Positions 1-8,177 of a stretch of DNA of 53,820 nucleotides are shown here, one piece after another. The notes below the pieces were generated by a model, which did not search any database, was not told where the DNA came from, and was given only the letters and a program-made list of their open reading frames with translations. The number at the start of each line of letters is the position of its first letter. Within the stretch, counting starts at the first letter, position 1. Source of the stretch: Erysipelotrichaceae bacterium (GTDB lineage Bacteria; Bacillota_I; Bacilli_A; Erysipelotrichales; Erysipelotrichaceae). A program made the position numbers and the translations under genes. The DNA lies in contig JAAWON010000009.1 in assembly GCA_022799495.1 (NCBI GenBank), forward strand, positions 1 to 53,820. The letters run 5' to 3'.

Positions 1-101
1 CCGGCTCCGTGGAGCTCACCGCGGGCTTTGCCGGTGTTGATGTCGCCGCCGTCGTTGTGGCCGAACTGTATCAGCACGTAGTCGCCCGGCTGGAGGGCGC
101 A
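1..101 (-). CDS. Fragment of a rhamnogalacturonan-acetylesterase-like SGNH hydrolase on a foreign, chimeric contig end
   Basis: On the minus strand, codons from 101 down to 3 translate to a segment containing LQPGDYVLIQFGHNDGG followed by TGKARGELHG. The GDYVLIQFGHND block is the conserved block III region (substrate-binding Asn) of GDSL/SGNH esterases of the rhamnogalacturonan acetylesterase type (CE12), enzymes common in plant-polysaccharide-degrading Bacteroidota. Only about 33 residues are present, with neither start nor stop. Base composition is 69 percent G+C over bases 1-100 against 41 percent over 101-200. The next gene to the right, in another frame, runs into this stretch and finds its stop there. 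I infer that these bases were joined to the contig by misassembly. A real insertion is possible but less likely. Confidence 0.65.
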
Positions 102-301
102 CGATGATTCTCAAACGCCTGACGAGCATCCGTATTCAAGGTGATCTGAATTGCCTTATCCAACTGATTATTGCAAACTGTGACCAAGAATACACCATAA
201 TGCTTTGTATAGCGTTGAAAACCGGTCTGCGGATTGTGTTCTACCATACTAAAACCAAACTCCAATAATACTTCCATGGACTCTTTTGCTTTTAATTTCA
301 T
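71..301 (-). CDS. Small uncharacterised protein, 3' end replaced by foreign sequence
   Basis: The start at 301 is well supported: GGAGG lies four bases upstream of the ATG, and an extended -10 promoter lies about 60 bases further up. The protein begins MKLKAKESMEVLLEFGFSM and contains a TGFQRYTKHYGVFLVTVCNN stretch. No family is recognised. The natural C-terminus is lost: the reading frame crosses into the high-GC foreign stretch near base 105, so roughly the last 11 of 76 residues and the stop codon do not belong to this gene. It is a soluble, mixed alpha/beta small protein with no signal peptide. Treat it as a partial gene of unknown function. Confidence 0.5.
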   Translation of the reverse strand: MKLKAKESMEVLLEFGFSMVEHNPQTGFQRYTKHYGVFLVTVCNNQLDKAIQITLNTDARQAFENHRAPSSRATTC

Positions 302-358
302 AGTTCCTCCGTTTTAGATCCATTCAAAATAAAAATATTACTTCCTTTTGATGCCATT

Positions 359-386
359 ATTATACCAAAATTTATCGTATTGTCTA
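359..386 (-). promoter_or_regulatory. Extended -10 promoter of the small protein at 301
   Basis: On the minus strand the order is TAGACA (381-386), a 16-base spacer ending in TGG, then TATAAT (359-364). The TGnTATAAT extended -10 is a strong sigma-A signature. Confidence 0.6.
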
Positions 387-488
387 TCCCTTTTTTGGCA
401 AAGAATCTGTATTTTCATATCTATAATATATCCTTTCCTCCTCCCCTTTTATCTTATTGCACGATGAAAAAATCATTCATCACAAACG

Positions 489-514
489 TAAAAAAAATAG
501 GGTTTTCACCCTAT
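489..514 (-). terminator. Rho-independent terminator of feoAB-1
   Basis: On the minus strand the stem ATAGGGT/ACCCTAT (508-514 with 497-503) and a four-base loop are followed by a run of T. It lies 9 bases after the feoB stop codon. Confidence 0.85.
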
Positions 515-522
515 CTACCTTG

Positions 523-2619
523 TCACATCCACAAAAGGGCGATATGCGACACAAGAAAACAAACCAACATTCCGATGAAAGTGGGAAGCAAAAAGGCAAC
601 CAATGTCCATTTTCTGCTTCCAGTTTCCTTGCGTATGGTCAACAACGTCGTTGCACAAGGAAAATGAATCAAAGAGAATAACATCGTACAAATCGCCGTT
701 ACCCAAGTCCAGCCATTCGCTACCAACAATTCCTTCATTAACGTTAAATCGTTTAGTTCCAGCATATGGGTAGAGGAAAGATAAGTCATGATGATAATAG
801 GTACGACAATTTCATTGGCTGGAAATCCCAATATAAAGGCAAGCAGAATGACTCCATCCAATCCTAATTGGCGCGCAAAGGGGTCCAAAAAAGAGGAAAT
901 CATTGTTAATAAGGTGACACCATCAACTGTGATATTGGCTAATAACCATAGGAGTGCACCGGCTGGAATCGCTACGGATATTGCCCTACCCAGTACAAAC
1001 AGTGTCCGATCAAAGATAGAGCGAATAATTACTTTACCAAACTGCGGCCTACGATAAGGTGGTAATTCCAATGTAAATCCTGAAGGGACACCTTTCAACA
1101 GTGTGCAACTCAATAGACGCGAAACCCAAAATGTGAGCAGTACCCCTAATACAATTGTCGCAGTCAGCAACAAAGTAGACACGAAACTGTTCCAAGGTGC
1201 AGCAAGCATGCCGGCAAAAAACATGGTAATAATCGCGATTAAAGTAGGAAAACGACCGTTGCAGGGGACAAAGTTATTCGTAAGAATGGCAATTAAGCGT
1301 TCTCTAGGAGAATCTATGATGCGAGCACCACTGACCCCTACCGCATTACATCCAAATCCCATACTCATGGTGAGTGCCTGTTTCCCACACGCTTTTGCTT
1401 TCCGAAAGAAACCATCCAAATTAAATGCGATACGAGGTAAATATCCAAAGTCTTCTAAAATAGTAAAGAGCGGAAAAAAGATTGCCATCGGTGGTAGCAT
1501 GACCGCTACCACCCATGTTAGCGTCTTATAAATACCATCCATCATCAACGCCCGTAACCACTCATGAACACCAAGCATAAGCAGCCATTGATTTAACTGC
1601 TCCTCAAGGAGGGAAAATCCCTTTGCTAATAACTCACTGGGAATGTTCGCACCCGATATGGTAATCCAAAAAATCAAAGTCAGTAAGGCGAGCATAAGCA
1701 ATAATCCCCATACCTTATGAGTCACAATGCGATCTATGCGACGATCTCGTTCATAATAGTTCGCCTGTTTCAATGTAACGCATGCATCGCTGATTTGTGC
1801 AGAGCGTTTTGCGATGGCTGCGGCCAATTCATCTTCCAAATGATCATAGATACCCAGGTCCCTCAAATACTCCTTCTGTTTCTTGATGACCTCCTCACAT
1901 TGCCTTGGATGCTCCACATATTCCAAGAAACGCATATCACCTTCTAATAACTTGATCGCCGCAAAGCGATGATCTATTTGACTATGTCCCATCACTTCGC
2001 AAATTGCTGAAATGGCCTCTTCCAATTCTTCACGATATCGTATGACAACCTGTTTGCGCTGATGGCTTTGCGCACAACAGCGAGCAATAGCCTCTTTCAA
2101 CTCTTCCAGACCTTGTTTGGAACGGGCACTCATCATAACTACCTCGCTGCCAAGCTGCTCAGATAACCTTTTTTGATCAATTTCAATTTGCTTTTTCTTT
2201 GCCTCATCACATAAGTTCGCAACTACTACCACTCGATCCGTAATTTCCAGAGTTTGCAATACAAGATTCAAATTACGTTGAAGGCATGTGCTATCACAAA
2301 CAACCACACAACACTCACATTGCTCAAAACAGATAAAGTCACTGGTCACCTGTTCCTCACGAGAATGCGCCAACAAAGAATACGTACCCGGAAGATCAAT
2401 CATTTCATGTAGCTGATCACCATATACATAGGTACCACTCGCCAGTGCCACCGTTTTTCCGGGCCAATTTCCGGTGTGCTGATGCATCCCTGTAAGTGCG
2501 TTAAACACTGTGCTTTTCCCTACATTGGGATTTCCCACCAATGCAATACGTATGTTAGGATGCTCTTGCACATACGCTTGATTCAATTCCTGATTTATTT
2601 CCATTATGCCTGAAAACAT
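523..2619 (-). CDS. feoB: FeoB ferrous iron transporter, first copy
   Basis: A 698-residue inner-membrane Fe(II) permease with an N-terminal G domain. The P-loop GNPNVGKS is at residues 29-36, the NWPG switch I region at 51-54, DLPG (G3) at 75-78 and NLCD (G4) at 135-138. The membrane half carries the FeoB-type GFGCNAVGVSGAR and FVPCNGRFP blocks, which hold the pore-lining cysteines. These blocks differ from the GFGCNVPAI and MSCGARLPV versions in the second FeoB of this window, so the two copies are not a recent duplication. The start at 2619 follows GGGGG with normal spacing. feoA ends three bases upstream and a terminator follows, giving a two-gene feoAB operon. Confidence 0.96.
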   Translation of the reverse strand: MFSGIMEINQELNQAYVQEHPNIRIALVGNPNVGKSTVFNALTGMHQHTGNWPGKTVALASGTYVYGDQLHEMIDLPGTYSLLAHSREEQVTSDFICFEQCECCVVVCDSTCLQRNLNLVLQTLEITDRVVVVANLCDEAKKKQIEIDQKRLSEQLGSEVVMMSARSKQGLEELKEAIARCCAQSHQRKQVVIRYREELEEAISAICEVMGHSQIDHRFAAIKLLEGDMRFLEYVEHPRQCEEVIKKQKEYLRDLGIYDHLEDELAAAIAKRSAQISDACVTLKQANYYERDRRIDRIVTHKVWGLLLMLALLTLIFWITISGANIPSELLAKGFSLLEEQLNQWLLMLGVHEWLRALMMDGIYKTLTWVVAVMLPPMAIFFPLFTILEDFGYLPRIAFNLDGFFRKAKACGKQALTMSMGFGCNAVGVSGARIIDSPRERLIAILTNNFVPCNGRFPTLIAIITMFFAGMLAAPWNSFVSTLLLTATIVLGVLLTFWVSRLLSCTLLKGVPSGFTLELPPYRRPQFGKVIIRSIFDRTLFVLGRAISVAIPAGALLWLLANITVDGVTLLTMISSFLDPFARQLGLDGVILLAFILGFPANEIVVPIIIMTYLSSTHMLELNDLTLMKELLVANGWTWVTAICTMLFSLIHFPCATTLLTIRKETGSRKWTLVAFLLPTFIGMLVCFLVSHIALLWM

Positions 2620-2622
2620 AAC

Positions 2623-2850
2623 TTACCCCCTCTCACGTACCTGTATCCGCTTGCTTTCACTATCCCTCAGCGCAATTACCGCACCATTCACAAAATAAGC
2701 ACGCATATGTCCTGATGGGGAATCATATACGGGTTCTATCCATGTATCATATAGGATGCCTAAATCCAGCAAGCGCCTGCGCATACTATCCTGTATGAGT
2801 AAATCACATACCTGTACACGCTGTCCCAATGCCGCTTCCTCCAATGTCAT
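2623..2850 (-). CDS. feoA: FeoA iron transport accessory protein, first copy
   Basis: A 75-residue SH3-like FeoA-domain protein beginning MTLEEAALGQRVQV, with the characteristic RRLLDLGI stretch followed by beta-rich sequence and a C-terminal ALRDSESKRIQV strand. FeoA proteins bind the G-domain side of FeoB and are needed for Fe(II) uptake. I chose ATG 2850 and not the in-frame ATG 36 bases upstream because a near-perfect ribosome site (GGGGGGAAGG) lies just before 2850. It precedes feoB by three bases. No convincing Fur box was found in the short region between 2851 and the upstream terminator. Confidence 0.9.
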   Translation of the reverse strand: MTLEEAALGQRVQVCDLLIQDSMRRRLLDLGILYDTWIEPVYDSPSGHMRAYFVNGAVIALRDSESKRIQVRERG

Positions 2851-2961
2851 AGTCCTTCCCCCCTGATATACGTTATGTAAAAGCAAGTAAAATGTCTATC
2901 ACAAATACCCATGTAGAATATTACCCAGCAACACATACGAGTTCATCAACGGAAACATCAT

Positions 2962-2999
2962 AAAAAAATCTGTGCTTGTTTTTTTCTACAAAACACAGA
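2962..2999 (-). terminator. Terminator of the HAD phosphatase gene
   Basis: Minus-strand stem TCTGTG...CACAGA (2994-2999 with 2969-2974), extended by a second short paired block, followed by seven T (2962-2968). Confidence 0.75.
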
Positions 3000-3021
3000 C
3001 AATGCCTATACACATTTAAAA

Positions 3022-3822
3022 CTAAGACAAACTGATATGAAAATAGTCACATATTGCCGCAATCACACCATTCTCCCCATTACTTTTAGCATGATGGCGA
3101 GCAATTTTCAAAATATCCGGATGGGCATTTCCCATCGCATAGGATGCCTCGCACTCCAGCAACATTTCTCGATCATTCAGATAGTCACCGAATGCCATTA
3201 ACTGCGCTGATGATAATCCATTTTTATGTTTCCATGCCGCTACGGCACTTCCTTTATTCACATTTGGATTGGTCATGTCAATCCAGTGCTTGCCTGAAGT
3301 TACGGTATGCAGCTCCATACGCTTCTTTTGTAACCATGGCAAGCCATGAGTCTGTGCATCCAGTGCATCAAAAATGGAGATCTTACATATGGGATCGCGA
3401 TGAATTACACTTAGCACATCCTTTACATACTGCAAACGGCGATAATACAAACGACAATTTGCTAAAAACTGCGGATCATCATTTTCCACATAAGCGCTTT
3501 CCACCCCACATACCACCGGCCACGCATTTTTTAACTGCCGAATATGTGCAATCGCTTTACCCAAATTTACTGTCGCAATTTCAGTGTAATCAATACATTG
3601 TTCTCCCTTAAACATCATGGCACCGTTTTCCGCTATAAACAACATCTTAGACGCGTAAGAGCCAAAATATTCATATAAGTTATAATACTGACGGCCGCTT
3701 GCGACTGCAAAATGAATCCCCTTTTGATTCAACGCTGCCAATAAGGGAAACATTGCCTTTGGTAAGCGCTTCTGTTCATCTAACAAAGTTCCATCCATAT
3801 CACTGAAAATCCATTGGATCAT
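3022..3822 (-). CDS. Cof-type HAD-IIB phosphatase
   Basis: A 266-residue cytoplasmic haloacid-dehalogenase-superfamily hydrolase. Motif I DMDGTLLDE gives nucleophile Asp8 and acid/base Asp10, motif II is the VASGR block, and motif IV is FGDYLNDREML with the metal-binding aspartates. The C2B-type cap lies between motifs II and III. Members of this family dephosphorylate sugar phosphates, flavin precursors or pyridoxal phosphate, and the substrate cannot be told from sequence. Start 3822 follows AAGGAG with an eight-base spacer. It lies 51 bases downstream of the DUF4230 gene, with a weak terminator between them, so partial co-transcription is possible. Confidence 0.9.
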   Translation of the reverse strand: MIQWIFSDMDGTLLDEQKRLPKAMFPLLAALNQKGIHFAVASGRQYYNLYEYFGSYASKMLFIAENGAMMFKGEQCIDYTEIATVNLGKAIAHIRQLKNAWPVVCGVESAYVENDDPQFLANCRLYYRRLQYVKDVLSVIHRDPICKISIFDALDAQTHGLPWLQKKRMELHTVTSGKHWIDMTNPNVNKGSAVAAWKHKNGLSSAQLMAFGDYLNDREMLLECEASYAMGNAHPDILKIARHHAKSNGENGVIAAICDYFHISLS

Positions 3823-3847
3823 CTTATCTTCTCCTTCTTTATCAAAC

Positions 3848-3876
3848 GTAAAGAAAAGGACGCAATTGAGTCCTTA
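3848..3876 (-). terminator. Weak terminator at the end of the DUF4230 gene
   Basis: Minus-strand stem AAGGAC/GTCCTT (3870-3875 with 3856-3861) followed by TTTTCTTT. The stem overlaps the stop codon of the DUF4230 gene. Confidence 0.45.
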
Positions 3877-4713
3877 TTCCTGATCATCATAATCTTTATC
3901 ATCATTATTTTTATCTTTGTTTTGATCGACATCATCCTCTTTTTGGGGATCTTTTACTTGCGTCTTATCCTGATTGATGTCTTGATCCTGTTCAGGATCT
4001 TTTAGTTGATCCATATCCAAATCTTGCTCACTATTCTCATTATCCGATTGTTCCCCCTGTGGTTTATTTCCATCCTTATCGTTCTTTTTCTCACTTTGTG
4101 CGAAAACCACCTTAATCGTATAGTCCTGCTCTACCTCCGGTATCATCTGGAGCAGTTTTACAATTACCGCTTCGGCCTTTGTGGCAGCCTGTGAAAACAG
4201 ACCATTCTCCAAGGCTTCCTCCTCTACCATATCCTTTTGCTGGGTCGCAAAATTCGCATAATCCTCAATTTTAATTGGATTAAATAAGTTGCGGGTTTCA
4301 TCATAAACCTCAATACTGCTCTCATCAATCACATTGCTAATCACCTCAATATCTGGTAATACAACTGTGATTTCATGATTTTTTACCACCACCTCTGCCA
4401 ATGACATATCCACACCAAATTTTACAATTCCTTGATAAGTCAATAAAAAACTTTTCTTGGTCAATGGAATCTCCCAGCCATTCAAGGTTAATGAATTTTC
4501 AAATTTGCCTACCTTCGTATAATGATACTCCAACGTAGTTAATTCATTGACCTCCTGCAGTTGATTGAACACATTGGTAGAAGTAATTTTCGGCTCAGAA
4601 GATCTACTGGCATAAAACACCCCCGCAAAGAATACTCCGGCGATCAATAGGAGTATCGCAAGCATGCCGCCAATTGCTTTTTTTATTTTCCCCAATCGAT
4701 CCAAAGTTTTCAT
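3874..4713 (-). CDS. DUF4230 membrane-anchored protein with a charged repetitive tail
   Basis: A 279-residue protein. A short basic N-terminus (MKTLDRLGKIKKAIGG) is followed by one transmembrane segment at about residues 12-35, then a DUF4230-type extracytoplasmic domain to about residue 205. The last about 70 residues are a low-complexity tail rich in Asp, Glu, Gln, Asn and Lys. The function of DUF4230 is unknown. The start is ATG 4713 (ribosome site AAAGGCGG) and not the ATG at 4743, because the upstream ATG lies inside the -10 box TATAATG. It has its own promoter and is probably monocistronic or read into the HAD gene. Confidence 0.75.
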   Translation of the reverse strand: MKTLDRLGKIKKAIGGMLAILLLIAGVFFAGVFYASRSSEPKITSTNVFNQLQEVNELTTLEYHYTKVGKFENSLTLNGWEIPLTKKSFLLTYQGIVKFGVDMSLAEVVVKNHEITVVLPDIEVISNVIDESSIEVYDETRNLFNPIKIEDYANFATQQKDMVEEEALENGLFSQAATKAEAVIVKLLQMIPEVEQDYTIKVVFAQSEKKNDKDGNKPQGEQSDNENSEQDLDMDQLKDPEQDQDINQDKTQVKDPQKEDDVDQNKDKNNDDKDYDDQE

Positions 4714-4741
4714 ATCCGACCGCCTTTCTTTACCTGTAAGC

Positions 4742-4769
4742 ATTATACCATAAAACGTAGTATTTTGAA
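4742..4769 (-). promoter_or_regulatory. Promoter of the DUF4230 gene
   Basis: Minus-strand TTCAAA (4764-4769), a 16-base spacer and extended TGGTATAAT with -10 at 4742-4747. Its position rules out the longer reading-frame start at 4743. Confidence 0.6.
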
Positions 4770-4832
4770 TACGTTCCCCTATTCTTTCTTATTCAAAAAT
4801 TAGCAATGTGTTCCAATTTCTTTATGCTCGAT

Positions 4833-4860
4833 AAAAAAGCATTCCTCAAAAGAAGAATGC
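4833..4860 (-). terminator. Terminator of the siroheme-reductase/importer operon
   Basis: Minus-strand stem GCATTCTTC/GAGGAATGC (4852-4860 with 4839-4847), a TTTT loop and six following T. It sits five bases after the Met8-like gene. Confidence 0.9.
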
Positions 4861-4864
4861 GAAT

Positions 4865-5467
4865 CTATTTATTTGAGATCAGTGCATCCAGTTCTGCTTT
4901 ACTCAAGGGTCGATCTTGTTTCATCGCCGCCGCTGCCAAACAACGCATCACCGCTTTATATGCATCGGGCATCGCTTCCTTTATCTCGGGTCGTATCGCT
5001 GCCAACCAAAGCAAAATATCATCTAAATGCACAGGCAATGATGATGCAATACGCTCTTTCAACAGAATAGCAGTGCTTGGTGACGCCCCTCCCGTACTAA
5101 CCGCAACACAAAGTTGTTCACTGGTATACATAGATGGAAAAATAAAGTCACAATACTGCGGCATGTCCACTACATTTACCGGTATATGATGAGAGCGACA
5201 CAAGGATGCAATACGGATATTTTCCCTTTCTTCCTCTGCCGCAATCACAAAAACAGGATGCTTGTCCAGATCCGTTTCCAAAAAGGATCGCTCACAGATG
5301 GAAAGCTCCTTGCAAGCTTTGATTTGATCCGATATGGATGCAGCGATCACTTGTATGTTTGCGCCGAATGGTTGTAAACGAATGATTTTCTCATATGCAT
5401 GCGTCGCTCCACCGCATATCAGCACAAGATGTCCCTGCAATTGATACATCATAGGAAAATAAATCAT
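4865..5467 (-). CDS. Met8/CysG-N-like precorrin-2 dehydrogenase / sirohydrochlorin ferrochelatase
   Basis: A 200-residue protein of the Met8/SirC type (usual length about 150-220), expected to oxidise precorrin-2 with NAD and possibly insert Fe(II) to give sirohaem. The start MIYFPMMYQLQGHLVLICGG matches the N-terminal Rossmann fold, and VAVSTGGASPSTAILLKERI is the conserved block with STGGxSP. The usual GGGxVAxRK NAD motif is degenerate here (GGATHAYEK), with the third Gly, the Val and the Arg changed. The start overlaps the end of the ABC ATPase gene by four bases (ATGA). It is the last gene of the operon whose first gene needs sirohaem, which supports the assignment. Confidence 0.8.
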   Translation of the reverse strand: MIYFPMMYQLQGHLVLICGGATHAYEKIIRLQPFGANIQVIAASISDQIKACKELSICERSFLETDLDKHPVFVIAAEEERENIRIASLCRSHHIPVNVVDMPQYCDFIFPSMYTSEQLCVAVSTGGASPSTAILLKERIASSLPVHLDDILLWLAAIRPEIKEAMPDAYKAVMRCLAAAAMKQDRPLSKAELDALISNK

Positions 5468-6234
5468 AGAAGTTCCTCTGTTTCATAAAAATATTCCAAG
5501 CGATCCTTCACTGTGATCGTTTGGATGCCAATTTGAAAAATCTCCTGTAACAGTGTGGATTCACATAACGCACTTGGCGTTGTACAATCTCGAATATAAC
5601 CATCCTGCATCACTGCGATTTGATCTGCCAGTTTCAAAGCCAACAATATATCATGAAGTACAAGCAGAATCGTCTTTCCCGATTCAGCCAATTCACGAAT
5701 CGTTTTGGCAAGTTTGAACTGTTGGGCAATATCCAAATAAGTAGTCGGCTCATCCATTAAAATGACATCACTTTGCTGGGCCAAAGCCATAGCGATATAG
5801 ACCTTCTGCCGCATGCCTCCGGATAATTCGCTCATGGATCGGTGTGCATAAGCCTCTATTCCCATTTGATTCATCGCCTGTTTCGCAATTGCAAAGTCTT
5901 GCGCTCGATAATTGCGCGGATAAGATAAATACGGAAATCGTCCATGCAACACCATGCGTCCCGCAGTGATCTCAGGAATGCTTTTGCCCTGCGCCAAATA
6001 AGCAATACGCCGCGCTCTTTGCAAATCGCTCAACGCCAACAAAGAATCTTCATCTAAGCGGATTTCACCACGCTCCATCGGCGTCACACCGGCAATGGCT
6101 TTGAGCATCGTACTTTTCCCACAACCATTCGGGCCGATGATGACGGTGATTTTGCCCGGCTGACAGGACAAGGAAACACCGTGCAGGATCGCTCGTTTTC
6201 CATAACTAACATGCAGATCGGAAATATTAAGCAT
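5464..6234 (-). CDS. ABC importer ATPase, FecE/FepC/BtuD type
   Basis: A 256-residue cytoplasmic ATP-binding subunit. Walker A is GPNGCGKST, the Q-loop lies in YLAQGKSIPEIT, the signature is LSGGMRQ, Walker B is VILMDEPTTYLDI and the switch is the LVLHD histidine. The FecE-type DxPTxxLDI and HDxxLAxxxAD patterns match importers of iron-siderophores, haem or cobalamin. The start is ATG 6234: AAAGGAGG lies eight bases upstream, and the gene overlaps the permease stop by eight bases, which is tight translational coupling. The in-frame upstream extension to 6273 lacks a ribosome site. Confidence 0.92.
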   Translation of the reverse strand: MLNISDLHVSYGKRAILHGVSLSCQPGKITVIIGPNGCGKSTMLKAIAGVTPMERGEIRLDEDSLLALSDLQRARRIAYLAQGKSIPEITAGRMVLHGRFPYLSYPRNYRAQDFAIAKQAMNQMGIEAYAHRSMSELSGGMRQKVYIAMALAQQSDVILMDEPTTYLDIAQQFKLAKTIRELAESGKTILLVLHDILLALKLADQIAVMQDGYIRDCTTPSALCESTLLQEIFQIGIQTITVKDRLEYFYETEELL

Positions 6235-7225
6235 GTCGATGTCCTCCTTTATAGCGGATGAGTAGCATCGCAAATACCGGCCCCCCGATCAACGCCATCA
6301 ATATGCCAACTGGCAATTCATAAGGCTGAAAGATCAGACGGGCAATTAAATCACAAAGACAGACAAAACCCGCACCGACACATGCGCATAAAGGCAGTAA
6401 ATAACGCGCCTCATTCCCTACCAATCGACGGACAAAATGAGGTACGATTAATCCGACAAATCCCAATAAACCGGAAAAGCTAACTGCGGATCCGGCAAGC
6501 AATGCCGCAAGTATCAAAAAAAGTACCCGATATCGCTTCACTCGCAAGCCGACGCTTTGTGCTGTTTCATCTCCAAGCGCAACAACATCCAGTTCATTAA
6601 ACAACGTAAACAAGATCAATACAGCCAAAGCAATCATACCCATAGCCGGCAGTAATCTGGCATATGATATAGAAGCAAATCCACCGATGCGAAAATCTGC
6701 ATTTAATGCTGCAATTGCCGGTTGTAAAGCCACAATGGATTCACTGAATGCATTTAAAATACTATTGAAGGCAACGCCCCCTAAAATCACGGTTGTCTTT
6801 GACGCATTGGTACGGGAAGCAAACAGCGACAGCACGCTAACCGCAAGCAAACTGCCCACAAACGCCGCTAACGAAACTTTAATACCAGCCAATATCCCAA
6901 ACGCACAACAGATCGTCACGCCCAAACCAGCGCCGGCATTTACACCGATAATACTTGGAGAAGCCAATTTATTGGAAAGTACATTTTGCAGGATTGCCCC
7001 TGATAAAGACAAAGCAGCGCCAGCAAATAAACAGGCAAGCGTACGCGGAGCCCTAGCATATAAAATAATGTTAGCACTCACCGTCCGCTCGCCTTGAAAC
7101 AGAATTTCCCACAGCTGCGTGATTGAGACATTCACTGTGCCAAAGCACAAAGAACATATCGCAATCAGGAAACAGGCCACCAAAGCACCTGCGATCAGCC
7201 ATACGATCGTTCTGTTTTTATTCAT
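6227..7225 (-). CDS. FecCD-family permease
   Basis: A 332-residue polytopic membrane protein with about ten hydrophobic segments and the FecCD hallmarks ARAPRTLACLFAGAALSLSG, GVNAGAGLG, and FSGLLGFVGLIVPHFVRRLVG (the coupling loop that contacts the ATPase). It is probably a homodimer, since only one permease is present. Start 7225 is chosen because GAGGAAA lies seven bases upstream. It overlaps the lipoprotein stop by eight bases (ATGAATAA). It forms the importer with the lipoprotein upstream and the ATPase downstream. Confidence 0.93.
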   Translation of the reverse strand: MNKNRTIVWLIAGALVACFLIAICSLCFGTVNVSITQLWEILFQGERTVSANIILYARAPRTLACLFAGAALSLSGAILQNVLSNKLASPSIIGVNAGAGLGVTICCAFGILAGIKVSLAAFVGSLLAVSVLSLFASRTNASKTTVILGGVAFNSILNAFSESIVALQPAIAALNADFRIGGFASISYARLLPAMGMIALAVLILFTLFNELDVVALGDETAQSVGLRVKRYRVLFLILAALLAGSAVSFSGLLGFVGLIVPHFVRRLVGNEARYLLPLCACVGAGFVCLCDLIARLIFQPYELPVGILMALIGGPVFAMLLIRYKGGHRHA

Positions 7226-8177
7226 ATAGAATTTCCTCAAGTTTTTGGTACGCCTCTGCAAAGCGTGCATTGGGTTTCAAATTATACAACTGTTTGTCCA
7301 TATAATAAACATGACCATTTTTCACTGCATCCAATTCATACCAGAGCGGATTTTCCTTAAACATCTGTTCTACATTTTGTTTCACTTCATCCATTTCATT
7401 GCCAGTTTGAACAAAGAATAATTTATCTGGATTTTGTAATAGAATGCTTTCGATACTCAAATTCTCCAATAGCATTTCATCATTATCCGCAATATTAACA
7501 CAGCCAAAATCTTTCAGCATTCCCCCCAACATCGTTCCATCACTGTTTTTGGCACGAATACTGGCCGCAGAGGCACGCATCACCAATACACTTTGGGCCG
7601 GCTCACCTTCATGTTTTTTGAGTATCGCTTCAATCTCTTTCTGTAACTTTAAACCATATTGTTCGTATGCTTCTTCATTTCCGGTTAATTCCGTGCATAA
7701 TTTCAATAAACGTAAATAGTCATCAAAATGTGAAACATCAAAGTAAACCACAGGGATTCCGGCTCCGGATAAAGCCTCCTGCAATTCCAAATGACCGCTT
7801 AATTTAGAACTTGCGATCACAAAGTCAGGATTGGCAGAAAATAACCCTTCCCGATCCGGTGCATGGGTCTTACCCAAATTAACGGTCTCCTGCGCAAGAT
7901 CCAAATGAAAATCCTCCCACGCATCATCTGCGGATGCGACGATTTCACCACCGGCCAACATCCAAATATCCGCATAACTACCGAGTAATGCAGCCACTCG
8001 TTCATGCGTATTTACTTGAACTGTGCGCCCCAAATCATCGCTAATGCTCATTCCCTGCGCGTCATTTTCATTTTGCGCATGGCAACCACTCAACAGTGCC
8101 AGTGAAACACAACCAAGGACAAGTAGTTTGCGTTTGCACTTTATTCTACGAGGATCAAGGAAACGGCGCATTAACAT
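7218..8177 (-). CDS. Substrate-binding lipoprotein of the FecB/BtuF type
   Basis: A 319-residue lipoprotein. A basic N-terminus and hydrophobic stretch end in lipobox LLSGC with the lipidated Cys at about residue 32. The mature part has two lobes of the class III (TroA-like helical backbone) fold, with the ISDDLGRTVQV start and the ...LLGSYADIWMLAGG and NPDFVIAS patterns of siderophore, haem and cobalamin binders. The substrate is not determinable from sequence. The start overlaps the end of the fused reductase gene (ATGTTAA), with an alternative ATG at 8171. Co-transcription with a sirohaem enzyme suggests iron or a tetrapyrrole as cargo, which is inference. Confidence 0.9.
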   Translation of the reverse strand: MLMRRFLDPRRIKCKRKLLVLGCVSLALLSGCHAQNENDAQGMSISDDLGRTVQVNTHERVAALLGSYADIWMLAGGEIVASADDAWEDFHLDLAQETVNLGKTHAPDREGLFSANPDFVIASSKLSGHLELQEALSGAGIPVVYFDVSHFDDYLRLLKLCTELTGNEEAYEQYGLKLQKEIEAILKKHEGEPAQSVLVMRASAASIRAKNSDGTMLGGMLKDFGCVNIADNDEMLLENLSIESILLQNPDKLFFVQTGNEMDEVKQNVEQMFKENPLWYELDAVKNGHVYYMDKQLYNLKPNARFAEAYQKLEEILYE

